A stretch of 64,000 bases of DNA from the NCBI RefSeq assembly GCF_016907515.1, contig NZ_JAFBBY010000001.1, forward strand, positions 3,782,001 through 3,846,000, written 5' to 3'. The position numbers and the translations under genes were made by a program. The stretch is from Nocardioides nitrophenolicus. Lineage in GTDB: Bacteria > Actinomycetota > Actinomycetes > Propionibacteriales > Nocardioidaceae. Positions 8,365-18,945 of the stretch are shown one piece after another. The stretch's first letter is position 1; each line of letters opens with the position of its first letter. A model generated the notes under the pieces. The model saw nothing but the letters and a program-made list of their open reading frames with translations, had not been told where the DNA came from and ran no database searches.

Positions 8365-9990
8365 GTGTTCGACACCCTTCTCACCCCCGAGCGGATCGCC
8401 CGGGAGACCGCCGCCGGCCACTGGCGCGGCCGCACGATCACCGACTTCCTCGACGAGCACGCCGCGGCGAGCCCGGACAAGGTGGCCTTCGTCGACAGCC
8501 GCCGCTCGATCACGTACGCCGAGCTGCGCCGGCTCGTCGACCGGGTCGCCCTCGGCCTCCTCGAGCGTGGTGTCGGTCCGGGTGACGTGATCTCCTTCCA
8601 GCTCCCCAACCGGATCGAGTGGGTGGTCCTGCACTACGCGGCGACCCGGATCGGGGCGATCAGCAACCCGCTGATCCCGATCTACCGCGAGCGCGAGGTC
8701 GGCTACATGGTCGGCCTGGCGAGGTCGCGGATGGTCGTCGTGCCCCGGGAGTTCCGTGGCTTCGACTACCCGGAGATGATCGAGCGGCTGCGGCCCGGCT
8801 GGGAGCAGCCGGTCGACCTGCTCGTGGTCGGCGAGCCGTCGTGGGACGAGCTGGTGGACACCGCCTGGGAGGAGCGGGCCGACCCCGCGGTCCTCGCGCC
8901 GCTGCGGCCGGACGCCGACGACGTCACCCTGCTCATCTTCACCAGCGGCACGACGGGCGAGCCCAAGGGGGTGATGCACACCCACAACACGATGGTCGCC
9001 GCGAACGACCCGCTGCCCGTCCGGCTCGGCATCACCGGCGACAGCGTGCTGCACATGGCCTCCACGCTCGCCCACCTGACCGGCTTCCTCTACGGCGCCC
9101 GGCTCAACGTGCAGAACGGCGCGACCTGCGTGCTGCAGGACGTGTGGGACCCCGCGGCCTTCGTCGAGCTGGTCGCGCAGCACCGGATCACCTACACCTC
9201 CGCCGCGACGCCGTTCCTGCACGACCTGCTCGACGTGCCGGACCTGGCCGAGCACGACCTCTCGTCGTTGGTCCGGTTCTGCTGCATGGGCGCCCCGATC
9301 CCGCCGGCAGTCGTCCGCGCCGCGCGGGAGGCGCTGCCCGGCCTGGTGGTCGTCGGCGGCTGGGGCCAGACCGAGGAGGGCCTGGTGACCATCGGGATCC
9401 CGGGCGACCCCGAGGAGAAGATCGTGGAGACCGACGGCTTTCCCTGGCCGGGCATGGAGATCCGGGTCGTCGACGAGCACGGCGCCGTCGTGCCCGCGCG
9501 CACCGAGGGCGCGCTGCAGGTGCGGGGGCCCTTCCTCTTCGTCGGGTACGCCGAGCGGCTGGACCTCACCCGCAGCCTGCTGGTGCCCGCGGACGACGGC
9601 GGGGAGGCGTGGTTCGACACCGGCGACCTCGCGTACATCGACGAGGACGGCTACCTGCGCATCTCCGGTCGCACCAAGGACGTCATCATCCGCGGTGGCG
9701 AGAACATCCCGGTCGCCTATGTCGAGAACGCGCTCTACGAGCATCCCGCGGTCGACGCGGTGGCGATCGTGGCCACGCCGGACCCGCGGCTGCAGGAGCG
9801 GGCCTGCGCGTGCGTGGTCCTCAGGCCGGGGACGGAGCTGAGCTTCGAGGACCTGCAGCGCTTCCTGGCCGGACGGGGCGTGGCCAAGCAGTATTGGCCC
9901 GAGCGGCTCGTCGTCCTCGAGGACCTGCCCCGCACGCCGAGCGGCAAGATCCAGAAGTTCCAGCTCCGCGACCGGATGGCCGGCTCGTGA
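8365..9990 (+). CDS. aliA: AMP-forming acid-CoA ligase, probable cyclohexanecarboxylate-CoA ligase (AliA)
   Basis: A 541-residue member of the ANL adenylating family. The P-loop-like motif TSGTTGEPKG is at 193-202, the A-domain signature GWGQTEEG in the middle, the hinge region with DTGDLA and SGRTKDVI follows, and the adenylation lysine is K528 in PSGKIQK. It starts with GTG, with AGGGAG about 7 nt before. In the operon it would activate the free acid to its CoA ester at the expense of ATP, the entry step of the pathway. Medium-chain or other carboxylates cannot be excluded from sequence; the bad/ali neighbours make cyclohexanecarboxylate the best guess. Confidence 0.78.
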   Translation: MFDTLLTPERIARETAAGHWRGRTITDFLDEHAAASPDKVAFVDSRRSITYAELRRLVDRVALGLLERGVGPGDVISFQLPNRIEWVVLHYAATRIGAISNPLIPIYREREVGYMVGLARSRMVVVPREFRGFDYPEMIERLRPGWEQPVDLLVVGEPSWDELVDTAWEERADPAVLAPLRPDADDVTLLIFTSGTTGEPKGVMHTHNTMVAANDPLPVRLGITGDSVLHMASTLAHLTGFLYGARLNVQNGATCVLQDVWDPAAFVELVAQHRITYTSAATPFLHDLLDVPDLAEHDLSSLVRFCCMGAPIPPAVVRAAREALPGLVVVGGWGQTEEGLVTIGIPGDPEEKIVETDGFPWPGMEIRVVDEHGAVVPARTEGALQVRGPFLFVGYAERLDLTRSLLVPADDGGEAWFDTGDLAYIDEDGYLRISGRTKDVIIRGGENIPVAYVENALYEHPAVDAVAIVATPDPRLQERACACVVLRPGTELSFEDLQRFLAGRGVAKQYWPERLVVLEDLPRTPSGKIQKFQLRDRMAGS

Positions 9991-10027
9991 GCGTGCGACG
10001 GGCACTTGCGACGATGTGCATCGGAGT

Positions 10028-10050
10028 GGGGCAGGGCGTCGCCCTGCTCC
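10028..10050 (+). other. Stem-loop in the aliA-badK gap
   Basis: GGGGCAGGGC pairs with GCCCTGCTCC around a 3-nt loop (one G-T pair) in the only sizeable gap within the operon, ending 1-2 nt before the strong ribosome site GGAGGAGG of the next gene. It may be an RNA processing or stability element, or a partial attenuator; there is no T-tract. Confidence 0.45.
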
Positions 10051-10063
10051 CGGAGGAGGCGTG

Positions 10064-10840
10064 ATGGAGCTCGAGACCCTGCTGGTGGACGTCGCCGACG
10101 GCGTCGCGCTGGTGACGATCAACCGGCCGGAGGTGCGCAACGCGATCAGCCGCCAGGTGCAGGACGACCTGCGCCGGGTGCTCGACGCCTTCCGCGACGA
10201 CGACGCCGTCGGTGCGCTGGTGCTCACCGGCGCCGGCGACCGGGCTTTCGTCGCGGGCGCCGACATCGCCCAGCTGCGCGACTACGACCTGCACACCGGG
10301 CTCGCGTCCGACATGCAGCGCCTGTACGACGAGGTGGAGGCCTACCCGAAGCCGACCATCGCCGCCGTCAACGGCTACGCCCTCGGCGGCGGCTGCGAGC
10401 TCGCGATGGCCTGCGACCTCCGGATCGCCGCCACCTCCGCCCGGTTCGGCCTGCCGGAGACCAACCTCTCGGTGCTGCCGGGCGCCGGCGGCACCCAGCG
10501 GATGGCCCGGCTGGTCGGGACCGGGCTGGCGATCGACCTGGTGCTGACCGGGCGGATGCTCACCGCCGCGGAGGCGCTGGCCGCGGGGCTGGTGACCCGG
10601 GTCGCGGAGCCCGACGCCCTGCTCGACACCGCGCGCGAGGTCGCGCGGACGATCCTCGCGAAGGGTCCGCTCGCCGTCCGGCTGGCCACCCTGGTCATCC
10701 GCTCCGGCATGGACGCCGACCAGCGCACCGGGCTGGTCGTCGAGCGGCTGGCACAGGCGCTGCTCTACACGACCGATGACAAGCGCGAGGGCGCCGAGGC
10801 ATTCCTCGCCAAGCGCACGCCGAGCTGGAGCGCGCGATGA
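10064..10840 (+). CDS. badK: Enoyl-CoA hydratase, probable cyclohex-1-ene-1-carboxyl-CoA hydratase (BadK)
   Basis: A 258-residue crotonase with both catalytic glutamates of true hydratases: Glu112 in GGGCELAMACD and Glu132 in GLPETN, plus LPGAGGTQRM. It would add water to the ring double bond made by the upstream dehydrogenase to give the 2-hydroxy CoA ester for BadH, and may also serve the later beta-oxidation of pimeloyl-CoA. ATG 10064 was chosen because GGAGGAGG sits just before it and the protein then begins like its family; an upstream in-frame ATG would add 16 residues unlike the family. Its stop overlaps the next start by 4 nt. Confidence 0.8.
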   Translation: MELETLLVDVADGVALVTINRPEVRNAISRQVQDDLRRVLDAFRDDDAVGALVLTGAGDRAFVAGADIAQLRDYDLHTGLASDMQRLYDEVEAYPKPTIAAVNGYALGGGCELAMACDLRIAATSARFGLPETNLSVLPGAGGTQRMARLVGTGLAIDLVLTGRMLTAAEALAAGLVTRVAEPDALLDTAREVARTILAKGPLAVRLATLVIRSGMDADQRTGLVVERLAQALLYTTDDKREGAEAFLAKRTPSWSAR

Positions 10841-11718
10841 GCGGCACGCAGCGGGTGCTGGTGGTCGGGTCCGGCGCGATGGGCGCCCAGATCGCGCTGG
10901 TCGCCGCCCTGGCCGGGCACCAGGTCGCGCTCCACGACATCGAGGTCGCCTCGCTGGCCCGGGCCGAGCGCGAGCTGCGCGAGCGGATGGCGCGCCAGAT
11001 CGTCAAGGGCCGGCGTACCCCGGAGGAGGTGGGGGAGGCGTTCGCGCGGCTCCACTTCGCCACCGAGCTGCCGGCGGTGACCGACGTCGACCTCGTCGTC
11101 GAGGCGGTCGTCGAGAAGCTCGACGTGAAGCGCGAGCTGTTCGCCGAGCTCGACCGACTCTGTCCGGAGCGCACCATCCTGGCCAGCAACTCGTCGAGCT
11201 TCGTGCCCTCGGCGATGGCCGCGGCCACCACGCGCCCCGACCGGTTCTGCAACCTGCACTTCTTCAACCCGGCGCTGGTGATGAAGTGCGTCGAGGTGGT
11301 CAGCGGTCCGGAGACGTCGCCCGAGACCCTGGCCACCGCCGTCGGCTTCGTGGAGCGGATCGGCAAGCTGCCCGTCGTCCTGGAGAAGGAGATCCCCGGG
11401 TTCGTCGCCAACCGGATCGTCAACGCCGTGCGCGACGAGGCGATCCGGCTGCTCGAGGGCGGCTACGCCTCCGTCGAGGCGATCGACACCGCCTGCCGCA
11501 CCGCCCTCGGCTACCCGATGGGCCCCTTCGAGCTGATGGACCTCACCGGGATCGACATCGGCTTCCTCACCAAGCAGGCTCGGTACGCCGAGACCGGCGA
11601 CCCCGCCGACGCCCCGTCCGCGACCGTGCGGGCGCTCGTGGAGGCGGGCCACCTCGGCCGCAAGACCGGCCGCGGCTTCTACACCTACGACCAGCAGCAC
11701 GAGCAGGGAGACGACTGA
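10837..11718 (+). CDS. 3-hydroxyacyl-CoA dehydrogenase (FadB2/PaaH type)
   Basis: A 293-residue stand-alone L-3-hydroxyacyl-CoA dehydrogenase. The N-terminal Rossmann domain has VVGSGAMG at 9-16; the catalytic His141 lies in HFFNP; Ser119 and Asn144 complete the usual active site; the C-terminal dimerisation domain ends in GRKTGRGFYTYD. It is the size of single-domain enzymes, not a FadJ-type fusion. In this operon it would oxidise 3-hydroxypimeloyl-CoA during conversion of pimeloyl-CoA to glutaryl-CoA. Both ends overlap neighbouring genes (ATGA at the start, TGATG at the end), so translation is probably coupled. Confidence 0.85.
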   Translation: MSGTQRVLVVGSGAMGAQIALVAALAGHQVALHDIEVASLARAERELRERMARQIVKGRRTPEEVGEAFARLHFATELPAVTDVDLVVEAVVEKLDVKRELFAELDRLCPERTILASNSSSFVPSAMAAATTRPDRFCNLHFFNPALVMKCVEVVSGPETSPETLATAVGFVERIGKLPVVLEKEIPGFVANRIVNAVRDEAIRLLEGGYASVEAIDTACRTALGYPMGPFELMDLTGIDIGFLTKQARYAETGDPADAPSATVRALVEAGHLGRKTGRGFYTYDQQHEQGDD

Positions 11719-12869
11719 TGGACCTGACCCTCACCGAGGACCAGCTCGGCTTCCGCAAGCTGGCCCGCGAGTTCCTCGACAACGAGGTGGTGCCGTACCG
11801 CGCCGAGTGGGACCGCCGGGAGTCGGTCGACACCGCGATCATCCCCAAGCTGGGCGAGATCGGCTTCTTCGGCCTCACCATCCCCGAGGAGTACGGCGGC
11901 ATCGGCGGCGACTACATCACCTACTGCATCGGCATGGAGGAGCTCGGCCGCGCCGACTCGGCGGTGCGGGGCATCGTGTCGGTCTCGATGGGCTTGTTCG
12001 GCAAGATCGTCCTCGAGCACGGCACCGAGGAGCAGAAGCAGGAGTGGCTGCCCGGCATCGCGACCGGCACCAGGCTCGGCTGCTTCGGCCTCACCGAGCC
12101 CGACACCGGCTCCGACGCCGGCAACCTCAAGACCCGCGCGGTCCGCGACGGCGACGACTACCTGATCACCGGCAGCAAGATCTTCATCACCAACGGCACC
12201 TGGGCCGATGTGTGCCTGGTCTTCGCCCGGACCGGGGAGCCCGGCCCGCGGGGCGTGTCGGCGTTCCTGGTGCCTACCGACGCCCCGGGGTTCACCCGCA
12301 CCGAGATCCACGGCAAGCTCGGCCTGCGCGGCCAGGCGACGGCGGAGCTCGGCTTCGACCGGGTGCGGGTGCCCGCCTCGGCGCTCGTCGGCGAGGAGGG
12401 GCAGGGCTTCAAGCTGGCCATGCAGTCGCTCGACAAGGGCCGGGTCTCGGTCGGCGCCGGCTGCGTCGGCATCATCCAGGGCTGCCTCGAGGCCGTGGTG
12501 TCCTACAGCAAGGAGCGCCGGCAGTTCGGCCGCCCGCTCGCGTCCTTCCAGCTGATCCAGGACATGATCGCCGAGATCTCGGTCGACGCCGACGCCGCCC
12601 GGCTGCTCACCTGGCGCGCGGCCGACCTGATCGAGCGCGGGATCCCCTTCGCCACCGAGGCGTCGAAGGCGAAGTACTTCGCGTCCGAGGCCGCGGTCAA
12701 GGCCGCGAACCTGGCGATCCAGGCCCTCGGCGGCTACGGGTACGTCGACGAGTACCCGGTCCAGAAGTACATGCGCGACGCTCGGGTGATGACCCTGTAC
12801 GAAGGCACCAGCCAGATCCAGAAGCTGCTCATCGGCCGGGCCGAGACCGGCATCTCCGCATTCCTCTGA
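11718..12869 (+). CDS. Acyl-CoA dehydrogenase, candidate pimeloyl-CoA dehydrogenase
   Basis: A 383-residue acyl-CoA dehydrogenase with all standard features: GLTEPDTGSDAGNLKTRA and ITNGTWAD in the FAD/substrate region, and the normal catalytic Glu362 in LYEGTSQIQ. It resembles short/medium-chain enzymes. Lying between hydroxyacyl-CoA dehydrogenase and glutaryl-CoA dehydrogenase, it probably starts beta-oxidation of pimeloyl-CoA. The start ATG shares its A with the stop of the previous gene; the frame is open upstream, but homology begins here. The true chain length preference cannot be read from sequence. Confidence 0.82.
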   Translation: MDLTLTEDQLGFRKLAREFLDNEVVPYRAEWDRRESVDTAIIPKLGEIGFFGLTIPEEYGGIGGDYITYCIGMEELGRADSAVRGIVSVSMGLFGKIVLEHGTEEQKQEWLPGIATGTRLGCFGLTEPDTGSDAGNLKTRAVRDGDDYLITGSKIFITNGTWADVCLVFARTGEPGPRGVSAFLVPTDAPGFTRTEIHGKLGLRGQATAELGFDRVRVPASALVGEEGQGFKLAMQSLDKGRVSVGAGCVGIIQGCLEAVVSYSKERRQFGRPLASFQLIQDMIAEISVDADAARLLTWRAADLIERGIPFATEASKAKYFASEAAVKAANLAIQALGGYGYVDEYPVQKYMRDARVMTLYEGTSQIQKLLIGRAETGISAFL

Positions 12870-12898
12870 ACCGCTCGACCCGACAGGAAGTGACCTCC

Positions 12899-14065
12899 AT
12901 GGCCCAGGCGCCGCTCGACCTCTTCGGCATCGACCACCTGCTCGACGAGGAGGAGATCGCGATGCGCGACACCGTCCGCTCCTTCGTGGAGGCGCGGATC
13001 AAGCCGCACCTCGCCGAGTGGTACGAGTCCGCGACGATCCCCGCCCGCGAGCTGGCGCGCGACCTCGGCAAGCTGGGCGTGCTCGGGATGCACCTCGAGG
13101 GCTACGGCTGCGCCGGGACCAGCGCGACGGCGTACGGGCTGGCGTGTCTGGAGCTCGAGGCCGCCGACTCGGGCCTGCGCTCGCTGGTCTCGGTCCAGGG
13201 CTCGCTGGCGATGTACGCGATCTGGAAGTGGGGCTCGGAGGAGCACAAGGAGGAGTGGCTGCCGCGGATGGCCGCCGGCGAGGCGATCGGCTGCTTCGGC
13301 CTCACCGAGCCCGACTTCGGCTCCAACCCGGCCGGCATGCGCACCCGCGCGGTCCGCGACGGCGACGGCTGGGTGCTGAGTGGCAACAAGCTGTGGATCA
13401 CCAACGGCTCGGTCGCCGACGTCGCCGTGGTGTGGGCGCAGACCGACGAGGGGATCCGCGGCTTCGTCGTCCCCACGTCGACCGAGGGCTTCTCGGCGCC
13501 GGAGATCAAGAGGAAGATGTCGCTGCGCGCGTCGGTCACCTCCGAGCTGGTGCTCGACGGGGTCCGCCTCCCCGACTCGGCGGCCTTCCCGGAGGTGCGC
13601 GGGCTGCGCGGTCCGCTCTCCTGCCTCGACGAGGCCCGGTTCGGGATCGTGTTCGGCGCCCTCGGCGCGGCCCGCGACTGCCTGGACACAGCCATCGCGT
13701 ACGCGAAGGACCGGGAGATCTTCGACAAGCCGCTGGCGGCCTACCAGCTCACCCAGGCCAAGCTCGCCGACATGTCGTTGGAGCTCGGCAAGGGGATGCT
13801 GCTCGCGCTGCACCTGGGCCGGCTCAAGGACGCCGGCCGGCTGCACCCCGACCAGGTCAGCCTCGGCAAGCTCAACAACGTGCGCGAGGCGATCGCGATC
13901 GCGCGGGAGTGCCGCACCATCCTCGGCGCCGCCGGGATCACCCTGGAGTACCCGATCATGAGGCACGCCAACAACCTCGAGTCGGTGCTGACCTACGAGG
14001 GCACCAGCGAGGTGCACCAGCTGGTCATCGGCCGCGCGCTGACGGGTGAGGCCGCCTTCCGCTGA
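12899..14065 (+). CDS. gcdH: Glutaryl-CoA dehydrogenase
   Basis: A 388-residue acyl-CoA dehydrogenase of the glutaryl-CoA branch: GLTEPDFGSNPAGMRTRA, KNDLSLR-like KRKMSLRASV, LNNVREA.AIARE.R.ILGA.GIT, and IMRHANNLESVLTYEGTSE with catalytic Glu367. The RHANNLE-type block is typical of GcdH. The enzyme oxidises and decarboxylates glutaryl-CoA to crotonyl-CoA. As the last gene of the operon it fits the end of pimeloyl-CoA breakdown. ATG 12899 follows AGGAAGTGA about 9 nt upstream; the frame is open upstream but belongs to the previous gene. It ends 7 nt from the convergent lacI stop. Confidence 0.88.
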   Translation: MAQAPLDLFGIDHLLDEEEIAMRDTVRSFVEARIKPHLAEWYESATIPARELARDLGKLGVLGMHLEGYGCAGTSATAYGLACLELEAADSGLRSLVSVQGSLAMYAIWKWGSEEHKEEWLPRMAAGEAIGCFGLTEPDFGSNPAGMRTRAVRDGDGWVLSGNKLWITNGSVADVAVVWAQTDEGIRGFVVPTSTEGFSAPEIKRKMSLRASVTSELVLDGVRLPDSAAFPEVRGLRGPLSCLDEARFGIVFGALGAARDCLDTAIAYAKDREIFDKPLAAYQLTQAKLADMSLELGKGMLLALHLGRLKDAGRLHPDQVSLGKLNNVREAIAIARECRTILGAAGITLEYPIMRHANNLESVLTYEGTSEVHQLVIGRALTGEAAFR

Positions 14066-14072
14066 GTGTCGC

Positions 14073-15089
14073 TCAGCCCCCCGTCGACCGGCGTACGACG
14101 AGCTCCGGCTCGAGCACGATGTCGCGCACCTGCGCGGTGGGGTCCGCGATGGCGTCGAGCAGCAGCCCGGTGGCCACCGCTCCCATCTCCTCCCGCGGCT
14201 GACGGACCGAGCTGAGCGGGATGGCGGCGGAGGCGGCGAAGTCGATGTCGTCGTAGCCGAGGATGGCGACGTCGTCGGGCACCCGGAGCCCCGCGAGGGT
14301 GAGGGCCTGGAGCACGCCGAGGGCGATCAGGTCGTTGGCGGCGAAGATCGCGTCGGGCCGGCGGGAGCCGGACATCAGCTGCTCGGCACCCTGACGCCCG
14401 GCCGCGGCGTCCATGGTCGCGGTCTCGACGAAGTCCAGCCGGGCGCCGGCGACGGCGTCGACGGCCTCCTGGGCGCCGCGGAGGCGGTGCTTGACCTGGC
14501 TCAGGCCGCGGGGGCCGCCGAGCAGCGCGAGCCGCCGGCGCCCGGAGTCGAGCAGGTGCCGGGCGGCGAGCCGGCCGCCGCGCAGGTCGTCGACGGCGAC
14601 GGAGGAGAACTCCCGGCTTCCGGTGCGCCGGTCGACCACCACGACCGCCGTACCGCGCTCGCGCAGCCGGCGCAGCCGGGGGAGCACCTTGCCGACGGGG
14701 GTGATCAGCAGGCCGCTGACCCGCTGCTCCTCGAACAGGTCGAGATAGGTCGACTCGCGCTGCGCGTCCTGTCCGGAGCTGCCGAGGATGAGCGGGCGGC
14801 GGTGCTCGCCGAGGCTGAGCTCGACGCCGCGCGCGACGTCGGTGAAGAACGGGTTGCGGACGTCGAGCACGACCATGCCGACGGCCCGGTTGGTGCCGGC
14901 CCGCAGCTGGCGGGCGGCGTCGTTGCGCACGAAGCCGAGCTCGGCGATCACCTCCTGGACGTGCTCGAGGGTGGCGGGGGAGACCTTCTCGGGCCGGTTG
15001 AGCACGTTGGACACGGTGCCGACCGAGACTCCGGCGGCCGAGGCGACGTCCTTGACGGACACGCTGCGCTGCACCTCGCTCGTGCTCAA
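14073..15089 (-). CDS. LacI-family regulator of the rhamnose regulon
   Basis: A 338-residue LacI/GalR protein: DNA-binding helix-turn-helix VKDVASAAGVSVGTVSNVLN at about 12-31, hinge helix, then a periplasmic-binding-protein-like sugar domain (IFAANDLIALGVLQAL, LGYDDIDFAA..PLSSVRQP). The start is a TTG: AGGAGG lies exactly 6 nt before it, and it gives the expected short arm before the HTH. It is divergent from the rhamnose uptake operon, and the gap holds two 14-bp palindromes of the LacI-operator type that recur before the rhamnosidase and lutA genes. The effector (rhamnose, rhamnulose or a phosphate ester) is unknown. Confidence 0.88.
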   Translation of the reverse strand: MSTSEVQRSVSVKDVASAAGVSVGTVSNVLNRPEKVSPATLEHVQEVIAELGFVRNDAARQLRAGTNRAVGMVVLDVRNPFFTDVARGVELSLGEHRRPLILGSSGQDAQRESTYLDLFEEQRVSGLLITPVGKVLPRLRRLRERGTAVVVVDRRTGSREFSSVAVDDLRGGRLAARHLLDSGRRRLALLGGPRGLSQVKHRLRGAQEAVDAVAGARLDFVETATMDAAAGRQGAEQLMSGSRRPDAIFAANDLIALGVLQALTLAGLRVPDDVAILGYDDIDFAASAAIPLSSVRQPREEMGAVATGLLLDAIADPTAQVRDIVLEPELVVRRSTGG

Positions 15090-15150
15090 CGGCTTCCTCC
15101 TGGTGGGTTGGCCTCACCCTAGGACCTCCGACGGCCCGCACGTCTCATTA

Positions 15151-15164
15151 TTGATTCGTTTCAA
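15151..15164. promoter_or_regulatory. LacI-type operator near lacI
   Basis: TTGATTCGTTTCAA, a 14-bp imperfect palindrome with the central CG typical of LacI-family operators. It is 62 bp before the lacI start, over its likely promoter region, and suggests autoregulation. Related copies are at 15228, 25776 and 31627. Confidence 0.65.
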
Positions 15165-15183
15165 GAAAGTTGCGAGTCATGTC

Positions 15184-15213
15184 TTGACGCCTGTGAGCGT
15201 CGTCACCTAGCGT
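15184..15213 (+). promoter_or_regulatory. Predicted promoter of the rhamnose operon
   Basis: TTGACG, 18 bp, TAGCGT. The operator at 15225-15244 lies just downstream, around the predicted transcription start, a position suited to repression. Confidence 0.5.
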
Positions 15214-15224
15214 CGGGGCATTCG

Positions 15225-15244
15225 CTATTGAAACCTTTCAATAG
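15225..15244. promoter_or_regulatory. Main LacI operator of the rhamnose operon
   Basis: A perfect 9+9 bp inverted repeat (CTATTGAAA, CC, TTTCAATAG). Its core TTGAAACCTTTCAA (15228-15241) is the best copy of the shared operator. It is 26 bp before the rhaT start codon. Confidence 0.78.
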
Positions 15245-15269
15245 TCGAATGCCGAGAACGAGGAGTGAG

Positions 15270-16816
<1,547 letters not shown>

Positions 16817-16820
<4 letters not shown>

Positions 16821-17848
16821 GCACGTCCACCCTCGCCCCCTCCCAGGAGAGCGCGGTCACCCGGGCGGTGCGCACCGTGCTCCGCTCCCGCGAGCTCGCC
16901 ATCGTCATCGTGCTGGCTCTGCTGCTCCTGCTCGCCACGACCCGGCGCAGCTCGTTCGTGCTGAGCGCCGACGGCTGGCGCGACACCCTGCTCGCGCCGT
17001 CGATCCTGCTGCTGCTCGCGGTCGGCCAGATGGTCGTCGTGGTCACCCGCAACGTCGACCTGTCGGTGGGCTCCACGCTCGGCATCACGGCGTACGTCAC
17101 CGGCAAGATCTTCGTCGCCAACCCCGACACCCCGGTCATCGTCGTCTTCCTGGCCGGGCTCGCCGTCGGTGCCGTGATCGGCGCCCTCAACGGGCTGCTC
17201 GTCACCCTGTTCAAGGTGCCGGCGCTGGTGATCACGCTCGGCACGATGTACGTCCTGCGCGGCGCGCTGACCCACGAGGTCGGCAGCGACCGGATGAACG
17301 CGCAGGACTACCCGGCCCACTTCGAGAAGCTCGGTACCCAGCAGGTGCTGACCATCCCGGTGCTGACCGTCATCGCGGTCCTCGTCGTCGCGGCCGTGGG
17401 CTACTACCTCCACACCGCCCGCGGCGGCCGTGAGCTCTACGCGATCGGCTCCGACCCCGACGCCGCCGACCTCTACGGCCTGCCCGCCGCGCGCCGGGTG
17501 TTCGGCGCCTTCGTCCTCTGCGGCGCGCTGGCCGGACTCGCCGGAGTGTTCTCCGCCGCCCGCTACGCGACCGCGTTCTCCGGCACCGGCTCCGGCATCG
17601 AGCTGCAGGCCGTCGCCGCCGTCGTCATCGGCGGGGTCGCGATCTTCGGCGGCAGCGGCACGGTCTGGGGCGCCGCGATCGGCGCCTTCCTCCTCGTCAC
17701 CATCAACCGCGCGCTCCCGATCCTGGGCATCAGCGAGTTCTGGCAGGGCGCCGTCGTCGGCGCGCTGATCATCGGCTCGATCGTCCTCGACCGCGTGCTC
17801 AGCCTGCGCCGCACCCGCCAGCTCGTGGAAGCGAGGGACCACGCATGA
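16817..17848 (+). CDS. rhaP: Rhamnose ABC importer, permease 1
   Basis: A 343-residue permease of the RbsC/BPD_transp_2 family with about 8-10 hydrophobic segments beginning at residue 26. Family landmarks are VVVVTRNVDLSVGS, GALNGLLVTLFKVPALVITLGTMY and the C-terminal GGVAIFGGSGTVWGAAIGA. It forms half of the membrane channel, presumably a heterodimer with the next gene product. The frame is open far upstream, but the ATG that overlaps the rhaT stop by 4 nt gives the normal N-terminus. It also overlaps the following gene by 4 nt. Confidence 0.86.
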
Positions 17849-18945
17849 CCACCCTGACTCCCGACGCGCCGCAGGCCGAGCGGGCCACCCGCACCTACCC
17901 GGCGTACTCCCGCGGCCCGCTCGCCCGGCTGCTGCTCAACCGCGAGGCCGCCGTGATCGTGGCGCTGGTCGTGGTGTTCGTGTACGCCCTCGGCAACGTG
18001 CAGTACTTCGACGGCCCGCTGACGGTCTACAACCTGCTCAAGGAGTACGCGCCGATCCTGCTGATGGCCTTGCCGATGACGCTCATCATCATCACCGGCG
18101 AGATCGACCTGTCGGTGGCGAGCACGCTCGGCGCCAGCGCCGCCGTGACCGGTGTGCTCGTCGTCGACCACGACCTCTCGGTGCCCGCCGCCGCCCTGGT
18201 CGCGATCGCCGTCGGCGCCCTCCTCGGCGCGCTCAACGGCTTCTTCGTCGCCTACGTCGGTCTGCCGTCGCTCGCCGTCACCATCGGCAGCCTGGCGCTC
18301 TACCGCGGCCTCGCCGAGGGACTGATCCAGGACAAGCGGATCTCCGGCTTCCCCGGCGCGCTGCGTACCTGGCCCACCGACCGGATCGGCAGCACGCAGT
18401 ACCCCAACATCGTGCTCGTCATCATCGTGCTGGCGGTGCTCTTCGGCCTGCTGCTGCACTTCACCAGCTTCGGCCGCAGCGTGTTCGAGATCGGCCTGAG
18501 CGACGAGGCGGCCCGCTTCTCCGGGGTCAACGTCGCCCGCACCAAGCTGATCCTGTTCACCCTCAGCGGCGCGGTCGCCGCGCTCGCCGGCGTGTACGTC
18601 GCGCTGAAGTCCAACTCCGTCGCGACCGACACCGGCTCGGGCTTCGAGCTCAAGGTGATCGCGGGCGTGCTGCTCGGCGGCGTCTCCATCTTCGGCGGCC
18701 GCGGGGCCCTGCACGGCGTGATCGCCGGCGTGCTCCTCATCGCCGTCCTCAACTCGGCGCTCCAGCTCGACGGGCAGGGCTCCGAGGTCATCCAGATCAT
18801 CATCGGCCTGCTGCTCGTGGGCTCGGTGATCGCCTCCAACTTCCTGCCGCGCATCCGGGCTCTGCTTCCGCGGCGGGCGGTGTCCCCCGAGGTCACCACG
18901 AAGACGCCGGACAACGGCGACCACACCCGAAAGGTAGCTCAATGA
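17845..18945 (+). CDS. rhaQ: Rhamnose ABC importer, permease 2
   Basis: A 366-residue permease of the same family as the preceding gene, with ITGEIDLSVAST, GALNGFFVAYVGLPSLAVTIGSLALYRG and GGVSIFGGRGALHG. The pairing of two unlike permeases with one double ATPase and one lipoprotein matches the RhaTPQS importer described in Rhizobium. The C-terminal tail is polar and cytoplasmic. It overlaps both neighbours by 4 nt. Confidence 0.86.
   Translation: MTTLTPDAPQAERATRTYPAYSRGPLARLLLNREAAVIVALVVVFVYALGNVQYFDGPLTVYNLLKEYAPILLMALPMTLIIITGEIDLSVASTLGASAAVTGVLVVDHDLSVPAAALVAIAVGALLGALNGFFVAYVGLPSLAVTIGSLALYRGLAEGLIQDKRISGFPGALRTWPTDRIGSTQYPNIVLVIIVLAVLFGLLLHFTSFGRSVFEIGLSDEAARFSGVNVARTKLILFTLSGAVAALAGVYVALKSNSVATDTGSGFELKVIAGVLLGGVSIFGGRGALHGVIAGVLLIAVLNSALQLDGQGSEVIQIIIGLLLVGSVIASNFLPRIRALLPRRAVSPEVTTKTPDNGDHTRKVAQ

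Noticed and set aside
8314..10266. A 650-codon open frame opposite the CoA ligase gene
   Set aside because: No domain or ribosome site; the + strand carries the complete adenylation motifs.
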